A DNA stretch of 64,000 bases from Dipylidium caninum (Eukaryota > Platyhelminthes > Cestoda > Cyclophyllidea > Dipylidiidae). Numbering within the stretch: position 1 is the first letter of the stretch; every line of letters starts with the position of its first letter. The stretch covers positions 345,001 to 409,000 of the forward strand of contig QEYB01001179.1 in the NCBI GenBank assembly GCA_017562135.1, given 5' to 3'. The notes below the pieces were generated by a model. It saw only the letters and a list, made by a program, of their open reading frames with translations, was not told the origin of the DNA and made no database searches. A program made the position numbers and the translations under genes. Below are positions 47,701 through 58,302 of the stretch, piece after piece.

Positions 47701-50700
47701 TTAATGAATTATTCAAGAATTCTCAGACTGACACTCACAGGCACCCTCGTCTGCAACGTAAACAAGAGCAGTACCGAAACTCCTCCCCGCAACGCAACGG
47801 TTGGCGGGAGGCCTCGTGTGTAAAAGGGTGACGTGAAACGACTCAGTGTAACGAGCACTGCCCCATTTCACCAGGACAATCAACACTCGAAATGGGAAAG
47901 AGGGGCTGGTGGGGGCTAACGTGCTGACGAAAATAGCAAGTCCCCGACAGAAGTCGGCGCGGTGGGAGGAGCGGAGCCGACACCGCATTAGAAGGAGGTT
48001 GATCGCGCCCTCATGTTTACACACGCCGCTCGTCCGACTGGCCAAGAGGCTTCAGTACAGCACAACGAGCTTATCGGAGGCGAGGAATACGGTGCCCGGA
48101 CAGAAGGCATTGACAAGTGGATGTGCCAACAACACATAAACCGGCGAACACGGCCGAACAGACGGACCGGACGTGACGGCCTCCGTAATTAGGGGAGAAG
48201 GAATAACTCGGACATGTGTTGGGGGACCACATCATAAAAGGGACGTCAACAATGAGAAAAAGCGTTTCGAAGGCCGGTCGCTACGGGGCGCACCAAGAAT
48301 AAAGCAGGTGGGGCTGTCCAACCGTCGATTTTTTAATAAATGAGACGTCGTAAGCAAAAATAAATCACGAAAGACATCAGTCGTGATGGCAAAAGTAAAA
48401 GGGGTAAGAAAACCCCCAAAAAGCGAAACTGATAACTAAAATGGCTATTTTAAACCTTCATCCACGACTCTAATCTTTTTGAGACATTCGTCAAAAAAGA
48501 GTAGCGAGGGTCCAAATGAGGAGCAACAGTGGATAAGCGATGAAAGAATCACTAGGCTCCTATGCATTGCAACTTGACAAAATGAATTAGTTGAAAAAAA
48601 AAATTACGACCCCAGTTCCTCAATTTGACTCGTCATGCAATGAGCAGCGACAAAAATTATTCCTATTTTGAGATGCCAGACAATTTACTAAACCATTTCC
48701 GGAATGTCAAGTAAAAGCATAAACGCTTGCCACAAAATAACAAAGCATTCAACCCCCTTCGCTAAAATTACAAACAATCGGAAGCACTCCAACGGAATTA
48801 CGAAAAATGAGCAGGTTTCGCGGATGAATGAGAGAAGTGCAACTCCTTGCGGAAATGGGCATGCGCCAAAAGGGGTCTTACGAAAGACAACCACAACTGG
48901 AACACACACACCAAACAACTACCGAAGGCGGCTAAAATATGAGACATGTTAATCGGGGAGCCTCAAGTTCACATCATCGGGGAGACAAAGACGTAGGACT
49001 GTTGCGCATGGGACGGTGGCACAGGCACCGGGTCACCTGCTGAGCCCGGGAGTGGCTAAAATTGGGAATTTGGGTGTGCCCGAGAGGCACAAGGAGTCGC
49101 GTGTGCACAGATTCTCTGCATGACAAATTGTGAGCAGATCGGGCGGCCAAAGCAATGACCCACGAGGCTTCAGTTCGGAAGTCATCACAATCAGGATTGC
49201 CGAGGAGAAACGGTGATGGCAAAGTTTTATAATAATATCCCGACTCACCACAAAAAAAGTTTGTGAATACGCGAGACGGTACGCGAAATGTGAGCCAGTA
49301 AATGCACGCAACGAATGGAGGTAAAAGGACCAATGACTGCTACGTGTAGCACTGGTGCAAGCAGATAAAGAAGAACCACTTTTTTCGGTTTCAAAAATTC
49401 CCTTAAAATCAGGGCCACGCGAAATCAAAATGACTAACGCGCTGAATACTCAGCGTAATGCATTCAACTCACTTCCCACTTGTAGTGATGACGAAAATCG
49501 CCTTGGCGTAACTATTCTCCGCCGCCTCCACGGCCGACAACGCGGTAACATGAGAAATCTCTTGACTGCAAAGACCACGGGAGAGTCGACAGGCATTCAA
49601 CTCAGCACGAATCGTTTTGTGAAAGCGTGCCCTTTCCGCTTCACGACAAATCTAATGAGAAAATATCGTAAGTGAATCACTTACCTGACTCATAAGTTGA
49701 ACAGCGTCATAAGGATAAATGCCTTCTGCAGTTTCCACGCTTAGAACAAGACCATCGGCTCCATCAAGAACGGCGTTAGCCACATCTGAAGCCTCGGCAC
49801 GCGTCGGTCTAGGTTTGTTGTACATGGATTCGAGCAATTGGGCAATCACGAAAACAGGCATTCGTGCCACGTTGCAATGCCCAATTATATATTTTTGTAG
49901 CTTGAAGATCTTCTCCGGAGGGAATTCAACGCCTAAATCGGTTCGAGAAACCACAATTCCGTCTGAATGTTGAATCAATTCGGCAAGGCTGAAAATAACT
50001 ATACTGGTTACATAAGTGACTCACTTCCTTACTGACTCCTTAGTTTCAATATTAGCGAAAATTTTTACAGTTGGTGGAAGATGAGCCCGGGCATCCAAAA
50101 TCATTTGCGCAGTGTCTGCATAACTGGTAAAAACAAAGTCAACCTGGCATTCAGCGGCGAACGCTAAGTCTTTTATGTAATTAGCCTCAATGAAACGGTG
50201 GTGCAATCGTTCTCGGGGTAGAATAACCCGTTGGTAGCCAGAAATTGGCCCTAACGATCGTGATAGGTTATAAACCTAAATACCATACTCACCTCCTTCT
50301 TCGACTAAACAATTAATGGAATCCATGCCGATCTCCTTGACAATAAGGCAAATAAGACCATCACCAAGGAAGATTCTATCACCCTTATGAAGGTGATGAA
50401 TCATTTGGGGGAATGTTGAGGTGTTCACATAGATACGCTCTCTGGTACACTTATTTTTTACGCTTTCATCCATAGTTAACTCCAATTTGTCGCCTTCTTG
50501 GAAAATAACCGTTGATTTTGGGCCCTAATTCATTAATTTCGGCCGGAAAGAATAAATACCCCTTCGAAGAAACCCGTGCGTACATATCCTGCCACTAGAT
50601 CCATAGCAACAGATGTGCAGTGCTCATAGCCACAAAGCTCATCGAGTTCCCGCACAATTTTTATGGCTTTGCGACACACATCCCTGGGTATGGCGTGCAA

Positions 50701-50977
50701 GTTTAACCTCAGAATGTTCATTCCGTTGTCGATCATTTTTTTAATTCCTTCCGTCGTACACCAGGGTTCACCTAAAACATGATATTTCAGTTGAGTTGCA
50801 ATTACCTAGGGTGCAAGTAATGCACGTTGCACGCGGGAATTCTGGGACCTGATCAATATCTAGTTGGCATGTGTGTCCTATACGAGAGCTCAGTTTTTCT
50901 TCCCAGTGATGAGGACCACTGAATATCAATTCAGCTGAATTGCTGTCCGCGAACCCGAGCAAATCAGAGGCATCCAT
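44737..50977 (-). CDS. Pyruvate kinase paralogue with degenerate active site (predicted pseudoenzyme)
   Basis: Nine exons in transcript order: 50977-50806, 50771-50560, 50524-50293, 50250-50025, 49988-49685, 49651-49473, 47398-47280, 45612-45452, 44898-44737. All phases close and give 588 aa. Pyruvate kinases (usually about 530 aa) transfer phosphate from PEP to ADP. The whole fold is present: N-terminal segment ([22 protein letters not shown]), A domain, short B domain, the [10 protein letters not shown] and [21 protein letters not shown] blocks, and the C domain ([22 protein letters not shown], then [10 protein letters not shown] and [11 protein letters not shown]). Against human PKM numbering, Lys270 is Asn272, Thr328 is Ala330, Ser77 is His83, Thr114 is Leu116, Lys115 is Val117 and Gly363 is Val365; Arg73, Asn75, Asp113, Arg120, Glu272 and Asp296 are kept. 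It is probably catalytically dead (inference), yet no stop or frameshift was found. The last exon adds a unique 53-residue tail. Confidence 0.9.
45395..45412 (+). repeat. 18-bp pseudopalindrome GCGTCACAAATATGTGAC, copy 1
   Basis: Inverted half-sites GTCACA and TGTGAC around AATA, inside the last intron of the pyruvate-kinase-like gene. An identical 18-mer occurs at 52317. Confidence 0.7.
45613..47279 (-). other. 1.67-kb GC-rich intron of the pyruvate-kinase-like gene
   Basis: Runs from donor GTACGT after ...SHVYTG to acceptor TTTGTAG before [11 protein letters not shown]. It contains a long C-run (45675-45687), a G-run near 46812-46822 and the third copy of the diverged repeat (46849-47015). 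No nested gene was recognised. Confidence 0.75.
46849..47015 (+). repeat. Diverged interspersed repeat, copy C
   Basis: CCTCGTTCCAACAACAAGGGTC..., ACTATACGTGAATGTTTATTCG, GATTTTCCACAAATTAAAGGGACG and CAAAGAGTAGACCTGTTCCAGCC align in order with 43389-43545. It ends shortly before a C-run at 47023. Confidence 0.55.
47399..49472 (-). other. 2.07-kb intron of the pyruvate-kinase-like gene
   Basis: Donor GTGAGT follows ...FVITTSGK; acceptor CCAACAG precedes [10 protein letters not shown]. It changes from GC-rich at the low-coordinate end to AT-rich at 48.2-48.9 kb. No coding or RNA feature recognised. Confidence 0.75.
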
Positions 50978-53000
50978 GTCTATGCGATCAGCGCTACAGA
51001 ATGCGCGCGCAAGTGAGAGTTGATGATTTCCAAGGTCATCTAATCTCCGATGTGTCCAAACATTTTGAATATATGCTATCTATAAATTTTTTTAAATATA
51101 TATGGTCTTTATTTTTATTTACAAAGGCAAGTTGACAGTTTAAAATTTTTAAGATTTGGAATTATAGCATTTGTACACAATTATCACGAAAATTTACTAG
51201 AGGCGCCGCGATATGGCCCTATTTCTATATTTGAGTTCTTTAGCGTCGACTTAGGGGACATTTATTGGCCTACCTAACTTAAAGGTTGCAGCAGAACTCT
51301 CACACTTCTTCTGTGCGCAAATGTAATTTCCTTCCTCCAAGACTTTCCACCTTTGAGGGGCAGCGCTCGCATGCTTTTGTGCATTGGTAAAACATTACAA
51401 GCGTGTAACTGACAATAACTCCCATCTTCGAGCATTAAAGTAATCTGAAACGAGCCTGAAAAGTACGGATAATGGCTTCAAGGGCATGAACGAGCCTTTT
51501 TCATCAAGCTATGAGAAGATGTTTATTTATTTGATTAAATAAAAGAACTCTGCTTGACTCTGATTAACTGGTTCATTTTTGAGCCAGTAGGTCGTTGACA
51601 TTCTGTTATTACTCCACTTGTCTGTAACTACGCAAATCTAGTGAAGATCCGCTGAAAATTTCTTGACTTGGACTTAATCGTCAGTTATAATGCAAAACTG
51701 CGTCTTTTATAACGGCTGTGATGACTTGTGGAAATATCGACTACCTGCTAAATTCGCGCACCATTTATATTTTATCATTGGCATCTCAACAGGTAGTTGT
51801 TATTTGGCAAAGATTAATTTTAAGAAAGACTATAACTATATGATTCACCATTTGCCACATCCCACCACACTTTTTACCACTAATGTTGACAGTTTAACTT
51901 CGAGACTGGAACATTCATGTCCCCAGGTCGCAAGAGAAACTGATAGCCTTAACATCCCCAGAGCAGATCCGAGGCCACGCCCTGTATCCAGTCTAATCGC
52001 AAACTGATGAAATGATTCTGGTGCAAAATGTCTTCTCCAAAACCGCCTGAGGGTCTGCACTCTATCACCTCCCTAATTGCCCCTGTTCCCCACTTGCAAA
52101 ACATCTGTTCTTCTGCACTATTTGGTTAAGATAAATGCCTCCGAGGTGATAACAGATAGGCGGGGGTTATAAATCTCAAGGAAATAAAACCTTCTGCAGT
52201 GCTCGGATTTTGCTGGCATTGCAGCAGCCAGACTGGCTCCACAATTCGAGTATGTTAAAGTGGTAATTCATTGTTACTTTGGCGAGGCGTGTATTAGGTG
52301 AGAGTTACACCCCGCTGCGTCACAAATATGTGACGTGTGTCATCAACTTCCTCACAAACATGTGCATTTTGTTATTCTCGAAGTCGTAGTAATAGAATTC
52401 CGCCGTCCATAGTCTTAGTAGCAATTTGACTAAACATAAAAGTCGCTGATGGCAATTAATCTGCCACTTGTCAACAATACAGAAATCTATTCTCTCCTGA
52501 CACAATGTCTGCTCAAAAGAACTTCGTTACAAACGCGGAATGTAACTTGAAGGTCGCGAAAGCAAAAGGCGACTCCTGTGGGACCAAATTTGTCTCTTTT
52601 AACTTCCTTACAAGTGTCCTCCCACTCGGAGTTTGTTAACACAAACGTTTAGTTTACTTGGTCTGCGTTTTTCGAAAAACCTCGGGAGTGCGGCGATTCC
52701 AAAAACCTGCACCATAAAACGCCGACTTAGGCAATTTGCGCTCACTTACGAAATAATGTAAACATGTAAACAGCCTTGTTTCCTTTTAATCCGCGTCGTT
52801 GGCCAGAGTCTCCTCCTCCAACACATTTCTCCTTCGGACAGAATTAAGGCGACGGTGTTCATTGCGGAAAAGTGGGGGAAAGTGAAGGTCTACATTGAAA
52901 TATGAGCCATTTTCTGGATAATTTATCGCACTGTGTCTCGCAAGTGAGGGAGTTTGGCAGGGGTCAAGGCTGCCTAAGCTCCACCATGATGGAAAGCCTC
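50978..53000. other. Upstream region of the pyruvate-kinase-like gene
   Basis: AT-rich sequence that must contain that gene's promoter (minus strand). No TATA box is called. The second copy of the 18-bp pseudopalindrome lies here. Small open frames (for example 51690-52007) have no family match. Confidence 0.45.
52317..52334 (+). repeat. 18-bp pseudopalindrome GCGTCACAAATATGTGAC, copy 2
   Basis: Identical to 45395-45412 and in the same orientation; the flanking bases differ. Confidence 0.7.
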
Positions 53001-55324
53001 TCCGGCCACATTGTGTATCACTCGACTGTCTTTTTAGGGCTTTGATTTAATAACAATGTAAAAAATCGCTTGTTTCCCCGTAGACAGGTCAGATAAATGC
53101 ACTGTCGGCGTGGAGGAGTTGAAAGCTCAAGTTCCATGTGGAATGCCAAGTTGGTAGCGACTATTGCACTGGATCGAGGCAATTCCCCTTCCACACTGAT
53201 GAGAACTGGTCAAATTCTGTCAGCTGCTGCCATCACAGTCGTGATCCACGTTCTTCAACACCACCAGACAAGGCAATTTGACCATTCAGCGGACCTCCGC
53301 ATTTGCCCGTCCTTCGTGGCAGTGGAGGGCTTGGCTGTGACAGCCGGAGGCGGACGCTGGGTCTACTGACATTTATGACAGGCGGGAGCGTAGAAAACCA
53401 ACAAGGACTGCCTAATTACGCCAACTTACAGCCCTCTAGTCGCCATAAATCACCATCAACTGATAATTTTATAGAGTCGCCACAGGCCATAAACTTTGTG
53501 TGCCTTTTATGAGACTCACTCAGAGCGGGTCGCCACATCTCGGTGTTTTTTTGTATGTGTGTGTGTGTGTCGCCAAGACGGGAGACCTGCCCTGTAATTA
53601 TGGCATAAAGGGTGGACTTCGACTCTACCACCCCGCCTCCCACCCCGTCCTCCATCTCGCCCCCCGCCCCCGCCTTGCCTGTCAATTCACCTCACCGGGT
53701 GAGGTCGGATGTCCTTTGTGGCATTTGTAAAGGCGGCCAGAGTGACCCAGGGAACAAATGAATGGGTAAATTTTTTTTTATTATTTGCCTTCCAGAATAG
53801 GCCCTAGTTGTGAGCCCAAGTTACTACGTAATTCGAAGCTCAATGACAAATGAATTGGAGTCGATTAAGTATGCCCAAATGAGTCATGCAAAACTTATCG
53901 ATTTATTGATTGGCGCTCGCGGGCATTAGACTAGTTACGCGGTGGCAGCGCTTCAGTGCGGAAATTTGCAAAAGATTGCATAGGACTCGTGGTTATTGTG
54001 GTTTTTCGAAAAAAATAACATAAAAACTCGTGATTTGAAGCCTCTTTTTCTGCTAATGGGAGAATCGGGGATGGTGGTGGATTTACCAAAATTTTTTACA
54101 ATAATATCTCGGAAGAGGTGCGTTAATTTTGTCTGAATGCATAAAAGAAGAGTTGCCACGGAATTATCTACGAGTTGGCAACAATCCTTGCGTCTCGCCT
54201 CACCGTTATGGCAAGTTTTAGGGAAAGAGCCACCCAGGAGGAGTTTAATTACTTCTATAAAAAAACCCTCGAGTAACATCCTTTTCAGCAAATAAGTCGA
54301 AAAATGTGGAAGTCTCACGCACCTACAAGATGTTGGGGCCAACCGAGGGCCTAACGACCGGTCCCAAGAAATCGGCCATACGCACAATGATCGCGGAGTT
54401 GGAAACTTGCCAGGTACATGAAATGACATGAGGACGCCGCGCTTCAATTAAGAAAAAAGAAACAAAAAGCTCAACGGACACAGAAGAGATGCTGCCTTAG
54501 GTGCAGGAGACACCAGTGTGAACAGATTTCCGCATGTGCGCTTTCGTAGAGCATTTGTATGGAGTCTGGGCGAAAGTGGCCCCTATGACAAGGCTTGATT
54601 GACTTGTCACATGGCTAAAGGTGGACGCTGAAGTGGATCGGACGGATGTTGAGGTCTCAAGCACCTGGGCTCTGTAGCCACTTCCCTTTCCACGAGGTTT
54701 CTTTCGCCTAATTGAAGGAACTGGTCTTTCATAGTTTTCTTTTCCACACAGCTGTCAATCGATTAAGTGTACGTGAAAACACCGCGTCTGCAAAATAATC
54801 AATATTAATTATAAATTGCGGAAACATTTGATCAATTTCCGACATTTTTAACACCAAAACATCTATATTAATGCTCAAATACACGTCTCGAATGTGAAAA
54901 AGCATTTAAATATCGGTAGGTTTATTTGAAACTCTTAGTAGATTAGAATGGAATACTACTGAAAATTATTATCAGCGACAATGGAAAGTAAATTGTATTT
55001 TGGATGTTAACTTGCGCCACTCGCTCACTCAAGCGAGAGGAGGTTTGATTCCGACCTCAGATGCACACTTCCACCCGCCAATCGACTTACAATAGAGGAG
55101 AAGTGAAAGAGGACAATTGGCGTCTGACCAATCGTGATTCGAGAAGGGGACTGGAGAATCAGAGGGACTTGGGCATTTGCCCTGCAGGCGCAAGTCTAGC
55201 TAACTCCATCTCAAGTCACTTTCGCGCATATGTCAACCTGGGGATGGATTTATCACGACGGGAAGTGGCAAACAAAGCGGCAGTTGCCCTTCTTCTCCCC
55301 ACATTTTTGGGGAGACATGCGGTT

Positions 55325-55579
55325 AGTAACGACGAGCGAATGAACAGCTCAGTGCACGTCTTCGAGTTGTCCGCCTCAAGTAAAGCAGCAGTTGGTAGCA
55401 AAGAGGAAATCCCATTCTGTCGAGTGGGTGATACAGTTCTACCCACAGCTATAACCGCCACCGCCAGCCTCACCGTCGCGACAGGCACCTCGGCGAAGAC
55501 TTTCGAATCCGCCACCGTCCAAGTGCTCACCCGTCTTCCCATGGGTTCCATCAGTCCTTTAACGGCTTCGAAGGTGGGT
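55325..55579 (+). CDS. Possible coding exon, Ser/Thr/Ala-rich, unrecognised
   Basis: An open stretch bounded by a possible acceptor (GCGGTTAG) and a good donor (TCGAAG|GTGGGT at 55579-55580). Codons show a strong preference for C in the third position from about 55430, unlike the flanks. The product (NDERMNSSVHVFELSASSK...GTSAKTFESATVQVL) resembles no family I know. The minus strand is also open (55216-55650), so the coding strand is uncertain. Confidence 0.25.
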
Positions 55580-56377
55580 CCGAGAGAACTCCAAGGCGAC
55601 TGCTGGCGGGCTGGACGCGCTCGCACGTCCGCGGTGAAAAGAGGAGGCATTCGGCGATTATGAGCGGAGCAGATGATTTAAGGGCGCAGCGCAAGACGCA
55701 GTTGGAAATCGCTTGATGGGAAAGGGAGGGGTGGCGGGTGGGGCGAGAGAGAGAGAGAGAGAGAGAGAGGAAAGGGGCAGGTCTCCTTCTTCCTCAGTTG
55801 GAAGCTCGCCTCACTTTTCGATTCATTGAGCACGCGTAGCTGGTGTCAGTGTCAGTCCTGTCAAATTTAGACGACATAAAGGGTTGAAATGCACTTAGTG
55901 GAGGGTTTAAGTGGGATTTGAAGGGTTGGGGGGACCAGTGGGGTGACTCAATTAGTTTTAGGTTTTAGTAAACAGACAAGGTGGGTGACAATTAACAAAG
56001 TGTGCCCGGAGTCAATTAGCTGCTTTGCTGGCCCGCAGATGAGGCCTCGAAGATTCGTCTGCGCGGGAACCGACGGAGACGGGAAAAGCTTCACCTCCCC
56101 CGCCGACCTTCGGCCTCCTCCTGCCCCCCCCCCCCCCCTAAGAGCCAACCGGCCCCAAGCACACACACACACAAACAAACCACATCACCCCTGATCGACT
56201 GAATCGCCTCACTCGCCCGTCGTTTACATCGTCGCGCAGAGCGGCCTAAGTAGGCGACGAGCGTCCTTTAATCGTCTGCGATGACAACAAATGCGCATCT
56301 CAAATCGTGCACCCCCGGCGGGTGTGGCAGCCCCGCGGCGAACGTTTCACCGACAGTGGTGATGCAGATTTGTTCCG

Positions 56378-56454
56378 CGTCCACGACCAACTGAACGGGT
56401 AGAGGGGGGAGATGGCGAGGGGCGCGCCTCCGCGGGGTCGCACGAAAGAAGCTG
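56378..56454 (+). repeat. Direct repeat, copy 1
   Basis: A 49-bp block beginning CGTCCACGACCAACTGAACG, then after a short variable spacer the 20-mer GGGTCGCACGAAAGAAGCTG. Both blocks recur in the same order and orientation at 59264-59351. Confidence 0.85.
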
Positions 56455-56857
56455 CCGCCACAGCACACCACCGCACCACTCGCCCTGCCCAGCCAGCCCG
56501 CCAGGGGCGACGCACGCCCTCGACTGACCCGCTGTGTGTGCCACGCCCTGCCCGCATTTGGCCACGTGGAAGCCTCCTCACGAGGCGTTGCGTCTTCGCC
56601 CTCGACGCCACCTCCACACTGCCCACCACCACCGGCCTGTCTGCTCTCCGCCCGCCCGTCCTCCCCGCACCCTGCGCGTTGGGGGTGGAAGGAAGAACCG
56701 CCGCGCACAGCGGAGTACTCGCAGATAAGACAAATGATTGACAAAAAAGACATTTGGTTGATTTAATATAAGTGAAAAGAAGTTACAAGAGCACGTTCTA
56801 TGTACACGCACACGCAGACGCACACTAACAGGCACACGCGCCCTCTCCGCTCTCCAC

Positions 56858-56916
56858 ACCTCGCCTCGCCTCGCCTCGCCTCGCCTCACATCAGCTCAGC
56901 TCAGCTCAGCTCAGCT
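56858..56916 (+). repeat. CTCGC and AGCTC pentanucleotide arrays
   Basis: About five CTCGC units followed, after a short interval, by five AGCTC units. They lie just downstream (minus sense) of the stop of the minus-strand gene at 57094, probably in its 3'UTR. Confidence 0.85.
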
Positions 56917-57093
56917 CACTTCATCCGTCCGCTTTCCCGCTCGCCCGCTCGCCCGCTCGCCTCACCAGTTGACAGCTCAGCGTCGACAGGACTCCCACTT
57001 CCACTCCCCCTTCCACTCCGACATCCGCACTCGCACCTTCAGAAGCACCTTCACCAGCACCCGCATCAGCGTGCGACCCGCGGCTGCACCGCA

Positions 57094-58302
57094 TCACACG
57101 AAACTCGCCTCCCTGATCGCCTGGTACGTGTACCGGGTGGGCCGGTCCCTCTCCGCGCCGCCCGTCGTCGTCTGCAGTTGGGCGTGGGAGTACGACCGCG
57201 TGCTGGCGTTGTTCGCGGTGCCGAACCAGCCCCTCCGCTTCCTCTCCTTTCCGCTCTTTCCGTCTCCTCCTGCTCCTCCTCCTCCTCCTCCGCTTCCTCC
57301 GCCTGTCACCTCGCTGCCTTTTCTCGGGCCATCGCCATCGTCCTCGTCCACATCCACGTCCACGTCCTCACCCTCGAGCGCCCTCGGCCTCACTCTGGCT
57401 GGCGCAGCCTCCACCTCGCACTCGCACTCGCACTCGTCCTCCACCTCCACCTCCGTCATGGCGCCCAGACGCCCGAGGGTGGCGCTGCGTTGACGCGGAC
57501 GAACGCCTCCGCCCGCCGAGGAGACCTCGTAGTAGTTGCTGCGACGCGGTGTGCCCACGCACGGCGACTCGATGAGGCAGCCGTAGCTGGCGCAGGTGGA
57601 TGCTGCCGCCGCAGCCGTAGCAGCCGCGGCTGTGGCCGTAGCTGTGGCCGTGGCCGCAGCAGCCGTCACACCGACGTTCTTCATGGCACGCGTGGCACGG
57701 GGCGAGGCCGCGAACACGTTCATGTTCACGTCCACGCCAACGCCAACGCCCACGCCGTGTTGGGCGCCCGTCTGCCAGAGCGCGCGTCCGGCCAGTTGGT
57801 CCAGACTCTGGTAGTCGTCGGGCGAGGGCGAGGGCGAGGGCAAGGGCAAGGGCGGCGTGATCGCCGCGCCACGGCCTCGCGCCGTCCAGGCCCGCCCACC
57901 CGACCGCGTCGCCAGGCTGTTGGTGGCGCTCTGACCCTCCGCGATGACGCCCGAGACGACGGGCAGGGTGCCGTACACCCGCGGCAGAGGCAAGTTGCCC
58001 GTCAGCACCACGGGCACCGGCACCGACTCCGGCATGGGCATCGGCATGGCCACGGGCATCGCCCCGCCGCCCTCCGGTGTGGCGTACTCCACGGGGTGGC
58101 GCAGTGTGCGTGGCGGCACCGCGTCGAGGGCGAGCACGCCGAGGCCCTGAAAGTGCACAACGCGGCAGTAGACTCGACGACTCGCCACTAAGGGTGCGAG
58201 GCGGGCAAAGTGGGGAGGGGACACTCACATCGTAGTAGAGAGGCTTCTTCTTCTCCCCTTCCTCCGCCAGCACGTTGGAGATGGAGTCGGTGGAGAGGAT
58301 TC
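57094..58302 (-). CDS. Unrecognised protein, C-terminal two exons, with PDZ-binding-like tail
   Basis: Two exons on the minus strand, 58302-58229 and 58146-57094, joined in phase across an 82-nt GT-AG intron (KKPLYYD-GLGVLALD). They encode about 375 residues and enter from unseen upstream exons. I do not recognise the family. The order is ILSTDSISNVLAEEGEKKKPLYYD, a Pro/Met/Val dipeptide-rich part (MPVAMPMPMPESVPVPVV), a Ser/Pro stretch, DDYQSLDQLAGRALW, a Val-Gly run, a Thr/Ala repeat, SNYYEVSS, RQRSATLGRLGAMTEVEVEDE, alternating Glu/Cys/Val and Asp/Val repeats, a Gly-rich linker, RKRRGWFGTANNASTRSYS and the terminus YQAIREASFV. Ser at -2 and Val at 0 fit a class I PDZ ligand. It resembles the cytoplasmic tail of a membrane or synaptic scaffold protein (inference). 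A longer open frame on the plus strand is its antisense shadow. Confidence 0.55.

Larger units (their letters stand above)
53001..57093. other. Non-coding or unresolved sequence with microsatellites
   Basis: Contains a GT run (about 53553-53568), a GA run (55744-55768), a C-run (56127-56138), CA repeats (56160-56174) and pentamer arrays near 56858-56916. Only one stretch (about 55325-55579, plus strand) looks possibly coding and is listed separately. A paired ATCGAT/ATTGAT site is at 53897-53911. Confidence 0.5.

Noticed and set aside
55040..55057. B-box-like GGTTTGATTCCGACC suggesting a tRNA
   Set aside because: The flanking bases do not form a T-arm stem or acceptor stem, and no A-box is spaced correctly upstream.
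56800..58191. 463-codon open frame on the plus strand
   Set aside because: It is the antisense of the minus-strand exons at 57094-58302. Its His/Leu/Arg repeats mirror the dipeptide repeats there, and only the minus frame has matching splice sites and a joined upstream exon.
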